From an uncultured Coprococcus sp. (GTDB lineage: Bacteria > Bacillota > Clostridia > Lachnospirales > Lachnospiraceae), in the NCBI GenBank assembly GCA_947632705.1, contig CANRQE010000003.1:21208-85207 (forward strand): DNA of 64,000 bases, read 5' to 3'. Position numbers and translations under genes: made by a program. Positions 38,191-47,188 of the stretch are shown piece by piece. Below the pieces are notes generated by a model. It was not told the DNA's origin, ran no database searches, and saw nothing but the letters and a program-made list of their open reading frames with translations. The first letter of the stretch is position 1. Each line of letters starts with the position of its first letter.

Positions 38191-39141
38191 TTATTTTTCC
38201 CAATCTTCCACCGGTACAGGAACCGAAGCCACAATATCCCTGATAATATCCATGTTTTTACTGCCGCGGTTATTTCCGAAAGCAGCAATCCTGTGACAGA
38301 GCACATACGGCGCAAGCAGACGTATATCATCCGGCCGAACAAAGCTTCTGCCGGAAAGTGCCGCATAAGCCTGCCCGCAGCGAAGCAGGGACAGGGTGCC
38401 TCTGGTACTGACCCCGTATTGAAGCTTATCACTCTGTCTTGTGGCAAATATGATATCCAATATATAATTTCTGATGCAGGCATGGACAAACACCTGCTTT
38501 ATGGCTTCTTTTCCCTGTATAATCGTTTCAATATCACAGACCGGCTGCAGGTTCAGAAACGGGTTGTCGCTGATATATCGTTCCATAATATCCAGCTCAC
38601 AGGCCTTATCATTCTCTCCCATGGAAATCCTCATGATGAATCTGTCAAGCTGCGCCTCCGGAAGCGGATAAGTGCCTGTTGTTTCCATCGGGTTTTGTGT
38701 CGCCAGAACGATAAACGGATCGTCCAGCGGATAAGTCGTACCGTCAATGGTAACCTGATGCTCCTCCATAGCCTCCAGCAGGCTGGATTGTGTCCGCGGC
38801 GTTGCCCGGTTAATCTCGTCCGCCAGCAGCACATGCGTAAACACGGGGCCCCTGATCAGAGAAAATTCCGAAATTTTCCGGTCATAGATATTCAGGCCTG
38901 TAATATCAGAGGGCATCAGGTCCGGTGTAAACTGCACTCTTTTAAATTCCCCTCCTATGCATTTGGCGAAGGATTTTGCAAGCATCGTCTTTCCGGTTCC
39001 CGGCTTGTCCTCGATCAATACATGACCGCCTGCAAGAATGGCCGTTAAAATCAGCCTGATCACCTCATCCTTTCCGACTATGACATTTGCCAGAGCTCCG
39101 TGTATTTTTTCGTTTAAATGCCTTAATTCTGATAGTTCCAT
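38191..39141 (-). CDS. MoxR-family AAA+ ATPase
   Basis: 316 aa. Walker A is IEDKPGTGKTMLAKSFA (Lys before Pro, where Val/Pro is commoner), Walker B VLLADEINRATPRTQSSLLEAM, sensor 1 IVLATQNPMETTGTYPLPEAQ, arginine finger LDRFIMR. MoxR proteins act as chaperone-like ATPases for metal insertion or complex assembly with a DUF58/vWA partner, encoded next. Lies 26 bases after recG. Confidence 0.93.
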   Translation of the reverse strand: MELSELRHLNEKIHGALANVIVGKDEVIRLILTAILAGGHVLIEDKPGTGKTMLAKSFAKCIGGEFKRVQFTPDLMPSDITGLNIYDRKISEFSLIRGPVFTHVLLADEINRATPRTQSSLLEAMEEHQVTIDGTTYPLDDPFIVLATQNPMETTGTYPLPEAQLDRFIMRISMGENDKACELDIMERYISDNPFLNLQPVCDIETIIQGKEAIKQVFVHACIRNYILDIIFATRQSDKLQYGVSTRGTLSLLRCGQAYAALSGRSFVRPDDIRLLAPYVLCHRIAAFGNNRGSKNMDIIRDIVASVPVPVEDWEK

Positions 39142-39167
39142 CCGATTTATCCTTCCTTCCCCATATT

Positions 39168-41198
39168 TTATAACACCGGTTTATCATACAGGTTTCCTTT
39201 TGCCGCAGATGCTTCTTCCAGGGCAGGCGCTATCTGTAATCTGTATTTTCGGTAAACATCCTGCGCCGCTTTCAGCATATCGGCATGATTATAAATATCT
39301 CCGATCTTAAACAGCATATCTCCGCTTTGCCGGATCCCAAAAAAATCTCCGGGACCTCTCTGCTTCAAATCTTCTCCTGCAATGTAAAATCCGTCATTGG
39401 ACTGCTCCAGAACGGACAGTCTTTCCATTGTTTCTTTATCCTTTTTTCCACTGATAAAAATACAATAGGACTGTTTATTTCCTCTGCCGACGCGGCCACG
39501 GAGCTGGTGCAGCTGCGCCAGTCCGAACCGCTCTGCATTTTCTATCATCATAACTGTTGCATTCGGATTATTGATTCCCACTTCTATGACAGTCGTCGAA
39601 ACAAGAATATCGATATTCCCGTCTGCAAAATCCTGTAAAATCCTGTTTTTTTCCTCCCCGGACATTCTTCCATGAAGATAGGTGACAGAAACCGGGGTTT
39701 TAAGCGCCGCCTTCAGATCATCCGTATATTCGATCACGTTGGCCACGTCATCTAATACTTCACTTTCTTCGACCATCGGACACACGATATAGACCTGATT
39801 TCCCTTGGATACTTCTGATAAAATAAATTGATAGGCTTTTTTTCTGTAGCTGTTATCCACAACACAGTTTTTAATCGGAATCCGGCCCTTCGGCTGTTCA
39901 TGAATCACGGATATATCCAGATCCCCATACATGATGATTGCGAGCGTCCTTGGAATCGGGGTTGCACTCATGACCAGCACATGCGGCTGATCCCCTTTTA
40001 AAGAAAGCTTTTCTCTCTGTCTGACTCCGAACCGGTGCTGTTCGTCCGTTACAACTAACGCAAGCCGGTCATATTCCACCTTCTCCTGTATCAGGGCATG
40101 GGTTCCTATCACGATGTCAATTGCATGATCTGCAAGTTTTTGGTATATCAGACGTTTTTCTTTTACGGTCATGGAGCCGGTCAGCAGTCCCACTTCCATA
40201 TCATAAGGCGCAAATAACTTTTCCAGTTCTTTGTAGTGCTGGGCCGCCAGCACCTCCGTCGGAACCATGAGTACTCCCTGGTATCCGTTTACTGCACATG
40301 CGAATAAGGCAATCGCTGCAACGATCGTCTTCCCTGAGCCGACATCTCCCTGTAACAATCTGTTCATTACATGCTCCGAATCCATATCCTCCATAATATC
40401 CCGCACAGCATCCATCTGCGCTTCGGTCAGGTGATACGGCAGGCCCTTTATCAGCTCTGTTACCTCCGGCTTCCAGGCGATTTTCCACTGATTGCATGCG
40501 CAGACATTCTGCTGCTTCAGCCGGTCCATATTGGCTATAAAATCATAGAACTCATTGAACGCCGCCCTTTTGACCGCACCCTTTAAGGTCTCCGCATCCG
40601 CCGGAAAATGAATGTTGCGTATCATTTCTTCCATTCCCATGATCTGATATTCTGCAAGAACCGCCGGCGGCAGAAAATCCTTTATTTTATTGAATACCGG
40701 AAACGCATTTTTTACGGCCTTTTGGATGGTTTTACTGCTGATTCCGGGCGTACAGGTATACACCGGCTGCCAAACGGACAACATCTCCTTATATGCTTCC
40801 TCTGTAAAATATTCCGGCTGTGTGATTGCTGTCATTCCGTTTTTATAAGAAACCGTACCTACAAATACAAAGGATTGACCGATATGAAAAAAATTACGCA
40901 GAAAAGGACAATTAAACCATGTCAGTTTAATTGTCCCTGTAAAATCTCTGGCGTAAACGGTTGAAATCGTAAGGCCTCTTACCTTTTTTACTTCCACTCT
41001 GCTGTGAATACAGGCGCAGACCGCCTGACGGCTGCCATAGCTGACATTTTCGATATCCACCGGAGCTTCATATGAGATATAGGTTCTCGGATAATAGTGT
41101 AACAGATCCGCAACCGTATGCACGCCCAGTCTGGAAAAAGAAGCTGCCGTCTTATCTCCGATACCCTTGATTGTCGTTACTGAATCACTAAGCTCCAT
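39168..41198 (-). CDS. recG: ATP-dependent DNA helicase RecG
   Basis: Branch-migrating helicase that rescues stalled forks. 676 aa: N-terminal wedge/OB domain, then the motor with LLQGDVGSGKTIVAAIA (motif I), VTDEQHRFGVRQR (DEQH box, specific to RecG), VMSATPIPRTLAI and the C-terminal QLHQLRGRVGRGNKQSYC. GGGAGAA precedes the ATG. Follows fakA by 18 bases in the standard asp23-fakA-recG order. Confidence 0.97.
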   Translation of the reverse strand: MELSDSVTTIKGIGDKTAASFSRLGVHTVADLLHYYPRTYISYEAPVDIENVSYGSRQAVCACIHSRVEVKKVRGLTISTVYARDFTGTIKLTWFNCPFLRNFFHIGQSFVFVGTVSYKNGMTAITQPEYFTEEAYKEMLSVWQPVYTCTPGISSKTIQKAVKNAFPVFNKIKDFLPPAVLAEYQIMGMEEMIRNIHFPADAETLKGAVKRAAFNEFYDFIANMDRLKQQNVCACNQWKIAWKPEVTELIKGLPYHLTEAQMDAVRDIMEDMDSEHVMNRLLQGDVGSGKTIVAAIALFACAVNGYQGVLMVPTEVLAAQHYKELEKLFAPYDMEVGLLTGSMTVKEKRLIYQKLADHAIDIVIGTHALIQEKVEYDRLALVVTDEQHRFGVRQREKLSLKGDQPHVLVMSATPIPRTLAIIMYGDLDISVIHEQPKGRIPIKNCVVDNSYRKKAYQFILSEVSKGNQVYIVCPMVEESEVLDDVANVIEYTDDLKAALKTPVSVTYLHGRMSGEEKNRILQDFADGNIDILVSTTVIEVGINNPNATVMMIENAERFGLAQLHQLRGRVGRGNKQSYCIFISGKKDKETMERLSVLEQSNDGFYIAGEDLKQRGPGDFFGIRQSGDMLFKIGDIYNHADMLKAAQDVYRKYRLQIAPALEEASAAKGNLYDKPVL

Positions 41199-41216
41199 CT
41201 GTTCTCCCTGTACCTT

Positions 41217-42908
41217 CTATTCCACCGATACAATATAATAATAAATCGGCTGGCCTCCATAATAAATCTGCACATCACAGTCAGGAAACGCATCTTCCGT
41301 ACGCTCTGCCAGCTTCTTCGCTGCTTCCTCACTGATATCTTCCCCATAATAGATACTGATGATCTCACTGTCTTCATCGGCGCCGTCCGCAATCAGATCA
41401 AAGGTCACATCCTCGATATCAATTCCTACAGATACCAGACCCCGGTCTCCGATTCCCATGATATCACCCTCTTTAATCGTCTTTCCGTCAATAGAGGTAT
41501 CCCGTACTGCATACGTTACCTGTCCGCTCTTCACATTTGCCACGGCGTCTTCCATATTGGATTGATTTTCTTCAAGTCCCATGGTGCTGTCAAATGCGAT
41601 CATGGCGCTGATTCCCTGAGGTGCATTTGCAGTCGGCATAACTATGATATTCTTGTCTTCACACAATCCCGCCGCCTGATTGGCAGCCAGAACAATATTC
41701 TTATTATTCGGAAAAATAAAAATATTCTCCGCCTGCACCTGCTCTATGGCGTTTAGCATATCCTCCGTACTCGGATTCATGGTCTGTCCGCCTTCTATAA
41801 TACAATCTGCTCCCAGCTCCGTGAAAAAGTTTTTCAATCCTTCCCCCATGGACACTGCGATAAATCCATACTGTTTTTTTACCGTCTTTTTCTCTTTTTC
41901 CTTCTCTTTTTCCTTCTCTTTTTCCCTTTCTTTTCTCGCTGCCTCTTCCCGTTCTGCGGCTTTAATTACTTTCTCCGTATGTTCAAGCCGCATATTATCC
42001 ACCTTCATATTGGAAAGATAACCAAGCGTCAGTCCCTTCTCAAATGCCTGTCCCGGATGATTGGTATGCACATGAATCTTTACAATCTCATCATCGGATA
42101 CGCATACTATGGAATCGCCGATTGACTCCAGAAAGCTCTTCAGATCCTCTTCCTCAGACTCTCCATAAGGCTTTTCAAGATTTATAATAAATTCCGTACA
42201 ATATCCGAATTTGATATCCGCCGTACTTGTCTCTGAAACTGCCACCGGTCTTCCGGAATCCGGCGCCGGACGTTTTCTGCTCTCTTCAATTACGACTCTG
42301 CCCAGCAGACAATCTACAGCGCCCTGCAGGACTTCCATCAGGCCTTGTCCGCCGGAATCCACAACGCCTGCTTCTTTCAGTACAGGAAGCAGCTCCGGCG
42401 TCGATTCCAGCACTGTATATCCATATGCAAGCACCGCATCGCAAAACGGTTCCAGCTCCATACCCGCATCTGCACATTCCCTTGCTTTTGTCGCTATTCC
42501 TTTTGCGACTGTGAGTATGGTTCCTTCTTTCGGTTTCATAACTGCTTTATAGGCAGTCTCCACGGCTTTCTGAAAGGCTCCTCCAAGATCCCTGACACTG
42601 ATTTCCTTTTTGTCTCCGATCTTTTTGGAGAATCCGCGTATCAGCTGGGACAGGATAACACCTGAATTTCCTCTGGCGCCTCTTAAAGAGCCTGTTGACA
42701 TTGCCTTGGAAATTGCCGGTATATTCTCGTCAGCCGCTTCCACTTCTCTTACTGCAGACAGTATTGTCAGGGTCATATTGGTTCCTGTATCTCCATCCGG
42801 CACGGGAAATACATTCAATTCGTTAATATAATCCTTTTTATCTTCCAGATTTTTTGCACCGGCAATCAATGCCTGTTTCAGTGCAAGTGCATCAATCGTA
42901 TCTTTCAC
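41217..42908 (-). CDS. fakA: DAK2-domain fatty acid kinase, FakA/YloV
   Basis: ATP-dependent kinase subunit that phosphorylates fatty acids bound to FakB. 563 aa from GTG 42908; an upstream TTG frame extends five codons, but GGAGGAG lies six bases before the GTG, so that start is better. The DAK2 domain has ELNVFPVPDGDTGTNM, STGSLRGARGNSGVILSQ and GVVDSGGQGLMEVL. A middle DegV-like/Cys region follows. Residues near 330-350 are a Lys/Glu run encoded by a 12-base repeat. The C-terminal half holds FIFPNNKNIVLAA and ITMPT-like IIVMPTANAPQGI. Classic neighbours asp23 and recG. Confidence 0.93.
   Translation of the reverse strand: MKDTIDALALKQALIAGAKNLEDKKDYINELNVFPVPDGDTGTNMTLTILSAVREVEAADENIPAISKAMSTGSLRGARGNSGVILSQLIRGFSKKIGDKKEISVRDLGGAFQKAVETAYKAVMKPKEGTILTVAKGIATKARECADAGMELEPFCDAVLAYGYTVLESTPELLPVLKEAGVVDSGGQGLMEVLQGAVDCLLGRVVIEESRKRPAPDSGRPVAVSETSTADIKFGYCTEFIINLEKPYGESEEEDLKSFLESIGDSIVCVSDDEIVKIHVHTNHPGQAFEKGLTLGYLSNMKVDNMRLEHTEKVIKAAEREEAARKEREKEKEKEKEKEKKTVKKQYGFIAVSMGEGLKNFFTELGADCIIEGGQTMNPSTEDMLNAIEQVQAENIFIFPNNKNIVLAANQAAGLCEDKNIIVMPTANAPQGISAMIAFDSTMGLEENQSNMEDAVANVKSGQVTYAVRDTSIDGKTIKEGDIMGIGDRGLVSVGIDIEDVTFDLIADGADEDSEIISIYYGEDISEEAAKKLAERTEDAFPDCDVQIYYGGQPIYYYIVSVE
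41888..41940 (-). repeat. 12-base tandem repeat inside fakA
   Basis: TTCTCTTTTTCC-type units are repeated about four times, encoding alternating Lys-Glu. The unit is a multiple of three, so slippage would alter length without breaking the frame. Confidence 0.7.
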
Positions 42909-42923
42909 GTTCGGCTCCTCCAA

Positions 42924-43283
42924 CTAATCCAGTATCTTAACATCTTCTACAAAGACGTTAATCTGACTTACTTTTAAAGATGTAAAATCTTCTACCTTAT
43001 ATTTTACTGACTGCATCAGATTATCTGTCACAGCTTTTATACTGACCCCGTATGCCACAACGATATGAAGCTCAATAATAATATTATCCTCTTCATCAAA
43101 CCTGACGTTGACGCCTTTTGATATATTGTCGCGCTTCAGCTGCTTTACAATACCGTCCTTCACACTGACGATTCCCATGCCAACAATACCAAAACAATCC
43201 AGTGCCGTCAAACCTGCAACCTGTGCAACAACATTTTCATCCAGACTTACACTCCCGTTATCATTGCTGATGTATTCCTTCAT
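42924..43283 (-). CDS. Asp23/Gls24 family envelope-stress protein
   Basis: 119 aa from MKEYISNDNGSVSL (AGGAGG upstream). The family text VAQVAGLTALDCFGIVGMG and GVNVRFDEEDNIIIELHIVVAYGV is clear. Asp23-type proteins lie at the membrane; the gene is almost always between rpmB and fakA, as here. It diverges from rpmB. Confidence 0.92.
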   Translation of the reverse strand: MKEYISNDNGSVSLDENVVAQVAGLTALDCFGIVGMGIVSVKDGIVKQLKRDNISKGVNVRFDEEDNIIIELHIVVAYGVSIKAVTDNLMQSVKYKVEDFTSLKVSQINVFVEDVKILD

Positions 43284-43414
43284 ATAAAATCCTCCATATT
43301 CTCCCATACTATTCAATCCGGATCACTTTCTCGGAAGGTTATTGTTTTATTATAAAGTGTTTACATTATACCACAACCCATGCAAAAATAAATAAAAACT
43401 TTTTCAAATTGTGC

Positions 43415-43443
43415 TTGCATATCAATAAATAATCTGTTAGAAT
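43415..43443 (+). promoter_or_regulatory. rpmB promoter
   Basis: TTGCAT (43415-43420) and TAGAAT (43438-43443) with a 17-base spacer; 60 bases before the rpmB ATG. Confidence 0.65.
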
Positions 43444-43504
43444 ATGATTTGTTGTGAACTTAGAAGGTAAAAATAAGTTTAATTTCATTGAAGGAGGTGC
43501 TATT

Positions 43505-43690
43505 ATGGCAAAGTGTTCAATTTGTGATAAAGGTGTTCATTTTGGTATCAAAGTGAGCCATTCTCATAGAAGATCAAACAGAATGTGGAAATCAAATGTA
43601 AAGTCCGTTAAGGCAATCGTGGATGGTTCTCCAAAGAGAATTTATGTTTGTACATCATGCTTAAAATCCGGAAAGGTTGAGCGTGCCTAA
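43505..43690 (+). CDS. rpmB: 50S ribosomal protein L28
   Basis: 61 aa from MAKCSICDKGVHFG (GAAGGAGG upstream). The zinc-binding form is kept: CSIC and CTSC pairs. VSHSHRRSNRMWKSNVK is the RNA-binding core. Followed at once by a terminator. Confidence 0.97.
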   Translation: MAKCSICDKGVHFGIKVSHSHRRSNRMWKSNVKSVKAIVDGSPKRIYVCTSCLKSGKVERA

Positions 43691-43740
43691 TTTTCTTTTG
43701 AAACGGCAGGCTTTTACAACATAAGATTTCATAACAAAAA

Positions 43741-43768
43741 CAGGGTATTGGATTTACCCTGTTTTTTT
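43741..43768 (+). terminator. rpmB terminator
   Basis: Stem CAGGGTA/TACCCTG (43741-43747, 43755-43761) followed by seven T's. Confidence 0.9.
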
Positions 43769-43868
43769 GTTTCAATACCGGATATTGCATGCAGGAATTC
43801 TCCTTTCCGGCATTCTGATATTTACTTTTCGTTTTGGATGCAGTATTCTGAAACGGGAGGTAACAAAT

Positions 43869-45197
43869 ATGAAGCAAAGATTTCTGTTTTCAATCGTTAT
43901 GCATACGTTGATCCTTGGAATGATCACAAACAGCTATGCCCTTCTTCGTGTTCAGCCCCGATGGCTGTTTTTGTTGATACCGTTGTTTCTTCTGAGCAAC
44001 CTGTCTGCAGGTACCAGATCCCTGAAGACTACTTCCGGGCGATTAAAAATATGTGCGCATGGTACTGTCATGCTGTCTGCCTTTGCGTTTACCGTAATTC
44101 TTTCTCTGGTTTATCATATCGTTCTTGCCGTTTACACAATACCCGGGCACTACAGTATCCTGATCTGGAGCATTGTCTTATGCATCTGCCTTGAAGCACT
44201 CATCTTCTGGAACGGTATTATCTGCGTCTATCTTACTTCCGTCCAGCTGGGCATCAAACAGCGTGTGACCGGAATTATCTGCGGCATGATTCCGATTGCA
44301 AATCTGATTGCCTTAAACGGCATAATAAAAACCGTCTTGAAAGAGGTTCTGTTTGAAAGTGAAAAAGAACTGCTCAACGCCAGCCGCAAAAACGAACGGG
44401 TCTGCCAGACCAGATATCCGATTCTGATGGTACACGGCGTTTTTTTCAGGGACACCCAATATCTGAATTACTGGGGCAGGATTCCGAAAGAGCTTGAACA
44501 AAACGGCGCCAGAATCTATTATGGCAATCATCAGTCAGCAGCTTCTGTTGCCAACAGCGCTGCAGAGCTGGCGGACCGTATCAAAGAGATCATAAAAGAA
44601 ACAAACTGTGAAAAGCTCAATATCATAGCCCATTCCAAGGGCGGACTGGACTGCCGTTATGCACTGGCCAAGCTTGACATTACTCCCTATGTGGCTTCCC
44701 TTACAACAATCAACACTCCGCACAGGGGATGCCTCTTCGCCGATTATCTGCTTGAAAAAGCATCTCCGTCTTTAAAAAATCATGTGGCAGACGTTTATAA
44801 CGCAACCCTGAAAAAGCTTGGCGATGAAAGTCCCGACTTTCTTGCCGCAGTCAACGACCTGACTGCTTCTGCCTGTATGTATTTTGAACAGAACATAAAG
44901 GCACCTGAAACGATTTTCTGTCAGAGTGTCGGTTCCGTCTTAGCCAAGGCAGGCGGCGGACAATTTCCTCTTAATTTTTCTTACCATCTCGTCAAATATT
45001 TTGACGGACCAAACGATGGTCTTGTAAGTGAGAACTCCTTTGCCTGGGGCGAAAAGTATACCTATCTTGCCCCGGTCAGAAATCGCGGAATCTCCCATGG
45101 GGATGTGATAGACCTGAACCGTCAGAATGTGGAAGGCTTTGATGTCCGGGAATTCTATGTCGGTCTGGTAAACGACCTGAAAAACCGCGGTTTATAA
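43869..45197 (+). CDS. Membrane-anchored triacylglycerol-lipase-like alpha/beta hydrolase
   Basis: 442 aa from MKQRFLFSIVMHTL (GGGAGG upstream). About five N-terminal hydrophobic helices (to residue ~165) anchor it. The hydrolase domain starts at RYPILMVHGVFFRD (oxyanion region), with nucleophile Ser in IAHSKGGLDCRYAL, Asp in FDGPNDGLVSE and His in RGISHGDVID, so a complete Ser-Asp-His triad is visible. Similar proteins are annotated as lipases; a polytopic membrane part is less common. Its substrate is unknown. Confidence 0.8.
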   Translation: MKQRFLFSIVMHTLILGMITNSYALLRVQPRWLFLLIPLFLLSNLSAGTRSLKTTSGRLKICAHGTVMLSAFAFTVILSLVYHIVLAVYTIPGHYSILIWSIVLCICLEALIFWNGIICVYLTSVQLGIKQRVTGIICGMIPIANLIALNGIIKTVLKEVLFESEKELLNASRKNERVCQTRYPILMVHGVFFRDTQYLNYWGRIPKELEQNGARIYYGNHQSAASVANSAAELADRIKEIIKETNCEKLNIIAHSKGGLDCRYALAKLDITPYVASLTTINTPHRGCLFADYLLEKASPSLKNHVADVYNATLKKLGDESPDFLAAVNDLTASACMYFEQNIKAPETIFCQSVGSVLAKAGGGQFPLNFSYHLVKYFDGPNDGLVSENSFAWGEKYTYLAPVRNRGISHGDVIDLNRQNVEGFDVREFYVGLVNDLKNRGL

Positions 45198-45213
45198 CGC
45201 ATTTATATACATA

Positions 45214-45242
45214 CAGGCAATCTGCCGTTTACAGACTGCCTG
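45214..45242 (+). terminator. Possible lipase-gene terminator
   Basis: Stem CAGGCA(a)TCTG / CAGA(c)TGCCTG (45214-45242), 16 bases after the lipase stop; only a weak T-run follows. Confidence 0.4.
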
Positions 45243-45246
45243 CAAT

Positions 45247-45384
45247 TTATCGTTTACAAAATAAAATATAAGATAACAGCAGCAGGATCGTAATCACAAG
45301 AAATTCCAGAAATCCGCTCAGCAGATAACTGATGATCATGCCGATTGCCAGAAAAAACAACGCAAAGCCCACGACTTTTCTCAA
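45247..45384 (-). CDS. Small 45-aa membrane protein (TTG start)
   Basis: An unbroken frame from TTG 45384 encodes LRKVVGFALFFLAIGM followed by LLSGFLEFLVITILLLLSYILF and ends CKR. It has two hydrophobic helices joined by a Gly-Phe-Leu-Glu turn. Short two-helix proteins of this style (basic start, GF.LF..A.GM) are frequent in clostridia. A GGCGGTGA stretch, 8-9 bases upstream, is a mediocre ribosome site and is also the 3' arm of the ytfJ terminator hairpin, so expression might depend on read-through. The function is unknown. Confidence 0.5.
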   Translation of the reverse strand: MRKVVGFALFFLAIGMIISYLLSGFLEFLVITILLLLSYILFCKR

Positions 45385-45389
45385 AAAAT

Positions 45390-45440
45390 AATCACCGCCA
45401 TAGGATGTTATACAACATTATATGCGGTGATTGTTTTTTT
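45390..45440. terminator. Bidirectional terminator between the lipase side and ytfJ
   Basis: Arms AATCACCGC (45390-45398) and GCGGTGATT (45424-45432) with an inner ATGTT/AACAT pairing. T-runs follow on both strands (GTTTTTTTATT on plus, ATTTTTTGAG on minus). Confidence 0.75.
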
Positions 45441-45473
45441 ATTCCCCGGACATTATGCCATTTTCCGGCATGT

Positions 45474-45881
45474 TTATTCTGTAATTGGTTTGGAAGCCTC
45501 TTCTACTGCCTGTGCCACGGCAAGCTCTTCCTCCGTCTTATTCTTCTTGAAAAGGCCTACGATCTTGTCCGCAATCTCCGGCGCCATATCCATAGCCTTT
45601 GTGACTGCATCCTGATTCTTGATATTGACAAGTCTGGTCTTTCCGTTTGCGATTACAAGCACGGCAGACGGTGAAAGCTTTGCACCGATACCTCCGGCTG
45701 CACTGTTGCCCTCCTGTTTATTGAACGCACCTGCCGCCATACCGAAATTTACGTCCAAAAGCGGAATAATAATCGTCTCTCCAACCTTAATCGGATCTCC
45801 GACTACAGATTTTGTAGATATAAAACCATCCATACCATTAAATAATGTACTGATTGTTCCGTCAATATTACTGTTTACCAT
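45474..45881 (-). CDS. gerW: Sporulation protein GerW/YtfJ
   Basis: 135 aa. Family text is nearly complete: ISTLFNGMDGFISTKSVVGDPIKVGETIIIPLLDVNFG, AAGGIGAKLSPSAVLVI and VTKAMDMAPEIADKI. YtfJ/GerW is required for efficient spore germination in Bacillus. Its ATG shares a base with the DUF2953 stop (TAATG), matching the Bacillus ytfI-ytfJ pair. Confidence 0.92.
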   Translation of the reverse strand: MVNSNIDGTISTLFNGMDGFISTKSVVGDPIKVGETIIIPLLDVNFGMAAGAFNKQEGNSAAGGIGAKLSPSAVLVIANGKTRLVNIKNQDAVTKAMDMAPEIADKIVGLFKKNKTEEELAVAQAVEEASKPITE

Positions 45882-46834
45882 TACTCATTTCCTCCCGAAA
45901 TTTTCTTAAAATGTCTGATTGTCTTTTTTACATATTTGTTTAAAACCACTTTACATGCATAGATTAATATATTAAAAACCCTCAGTCTTCCCTTCACAAA
46001 GATGTCGCCATCGAATATCTTGCGGGAGAAATCAGGTGTAATTTCTATTTTATTATAATATAACGGCAGCGCAACGCTCATATAACCAAGCTGCTGTCCC
46101 GTGGACGCCGGATCCCCGGTTCCATAGGTCAGGTTTCCTCTGATCTTTTTCGGTTTGATATGTTTCAGCAGTCTGATCAGATTCTTTTTTACTACCTCCC
46201 ACGCCTGTCTGGTATGAGAAGCACGGAGAAACCGTTTGTACTGATTCGCTTTATGCTTCAGATTACGGATCTTTTCCGCCAGCGCTGCAAGCTTATCCCG
46301 TACCGTAATTACCAGTCTGTCAAGAAGCCTTCCGATCTTTACGACGATACCGGTCTTTTTCTCCTGAAGGTCTGAATCGTCCGTTACAAACTGTATTTCT
46401 TCTTCCTCGACCACCCGGCCGGCAGGATTTGCTTTGGCTGTATTTTGGGATTCCTTTGCCGCTTTCTCAGCCTTTTCCGCTTTTTTCTGCTTTTTTTCTT
46501 CTTTTTTTAATTGTTTTTCTTCTTTTCTTTTTTCTCTGTCCTGAGTAGTATCTCCTGTTTGACCGGCCGTCATACCTTCATTTGTTACAAGCGTTCCGCC
46601 AAAGGACCGGAGCCTGTAGAGAAAGCCTGCCTGATCATATGTGGCTTTGAAGCATAAGACAAATCCCAGCCATGAAACTTTGATCTTGCACAAGAAATTT
46701 TCATGTTTTTCTGCATAAACCCTGTACCCAACCGGTGCAAACAAGATTAACAGAAGCAGTACCAATGCAAGGCCAAGCAGGATCAATACCGTAATCAACA
46801 ATATTTTCAGGATCAGCAACACTATATGTAGCAT
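45881..46834 (-). CDS. DUF2953 membrane protein (YtfI-like)
   Basis: 317 aa. N-terminal hydrophobic segment (residues 4-35, LLILKILLITVLILLGLALV), then a DUF2953 pattern with a YGTGDPASTGQQLGYMSVALPLYY block near the C-terminal half. A Lys/Glu-rich run at about 97-130 is low complexity. Function unknown; it is coupled to gerW by TAATG, so a role in sporulation is inferred. Confidence 0.82.
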   Translation of the reverse strand: MLHIVLLILKILLITVLILLGLALVLLLLILFAPVGYRVYAEKHENFLCKIKVSWLGFVLCFKATYDQAGFLYRLRSFGGTLVTNEGMTAGQTGDTTQDREKRKEEKQLKKEEKKQKKAEKAEKAAKESQNTAKANPAGRVVEEEEIQFVTDDSDLQEKKTGIVVKIGRLLDRLVITVRDKLAALAEKIRNLKHKANQYKRFLRASHTRQAWEVVKKNLIRLLKHIKPKKIRGNLTYGTGDPASTGQQLGYMSVALPLYYNKIEITPDFSRKIFDGDIFVKGRLRVFNILIYACKVVLNKYVKKTIRHFKKISGGNE

Positions 46835-46843
46835 ATAATACTC

Positions 46844-47188
46844 CTATCCGTTTTTATTTTCATCCATTCCGACTTTTGTCTGAAAATAGCTTACACAGTC
46901 AAAAGCGCCTGTCTTGGCATATACGTCATCAATGATATCCCGCACCAGCCTGTACGCCTGCCGCTTTGTCTGTGAAATCCCTACCACGTGTATCTCATCC
47001 GAATGCCGTTTATAATATTCCTGCTGAAATTCATTCATATCGTAAATCTCAAGTAATCCCTGCCCGAATAATGGAAGGGTAATCAGCACCACTCCGGTAC
47101 ACAGTTTGAATTTTTTAATTTTTCTGATAATCTTTATAACGTTTTTATCAGACATTTTTCCAACATACAGATTTTTATCTATTGTCAT
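46844..47188 (-). CDS. Unrecognised 114-aa protein with one membrane helix
   Basis: A Lys-rich start (MTIDKNLYVGKMSDKNVIKI) is followed by one hydrophobic segment CTGVVLITLPLFGQGLL (residues 30-46) and a soluble C-terminal half with HSDEIHVVGISQTKRQAYRL. No family recognised. It overlaps the upstream gene by 14 bases and precedes DUF2953 by 9, so it is in the ytf-like operon. Confidence 0.65.
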   Translation of the reverse strand: MTIDKNLYVGKMSDKNVIKIIRKIKKFKLCTGVVLITLPLFGQGLLEIYDMNEFQQEYYKRHSDEIHVVGISQTKRQAYRLVRDIIDDVYAKTGAFDCVSYFQTKVGMDENKNG

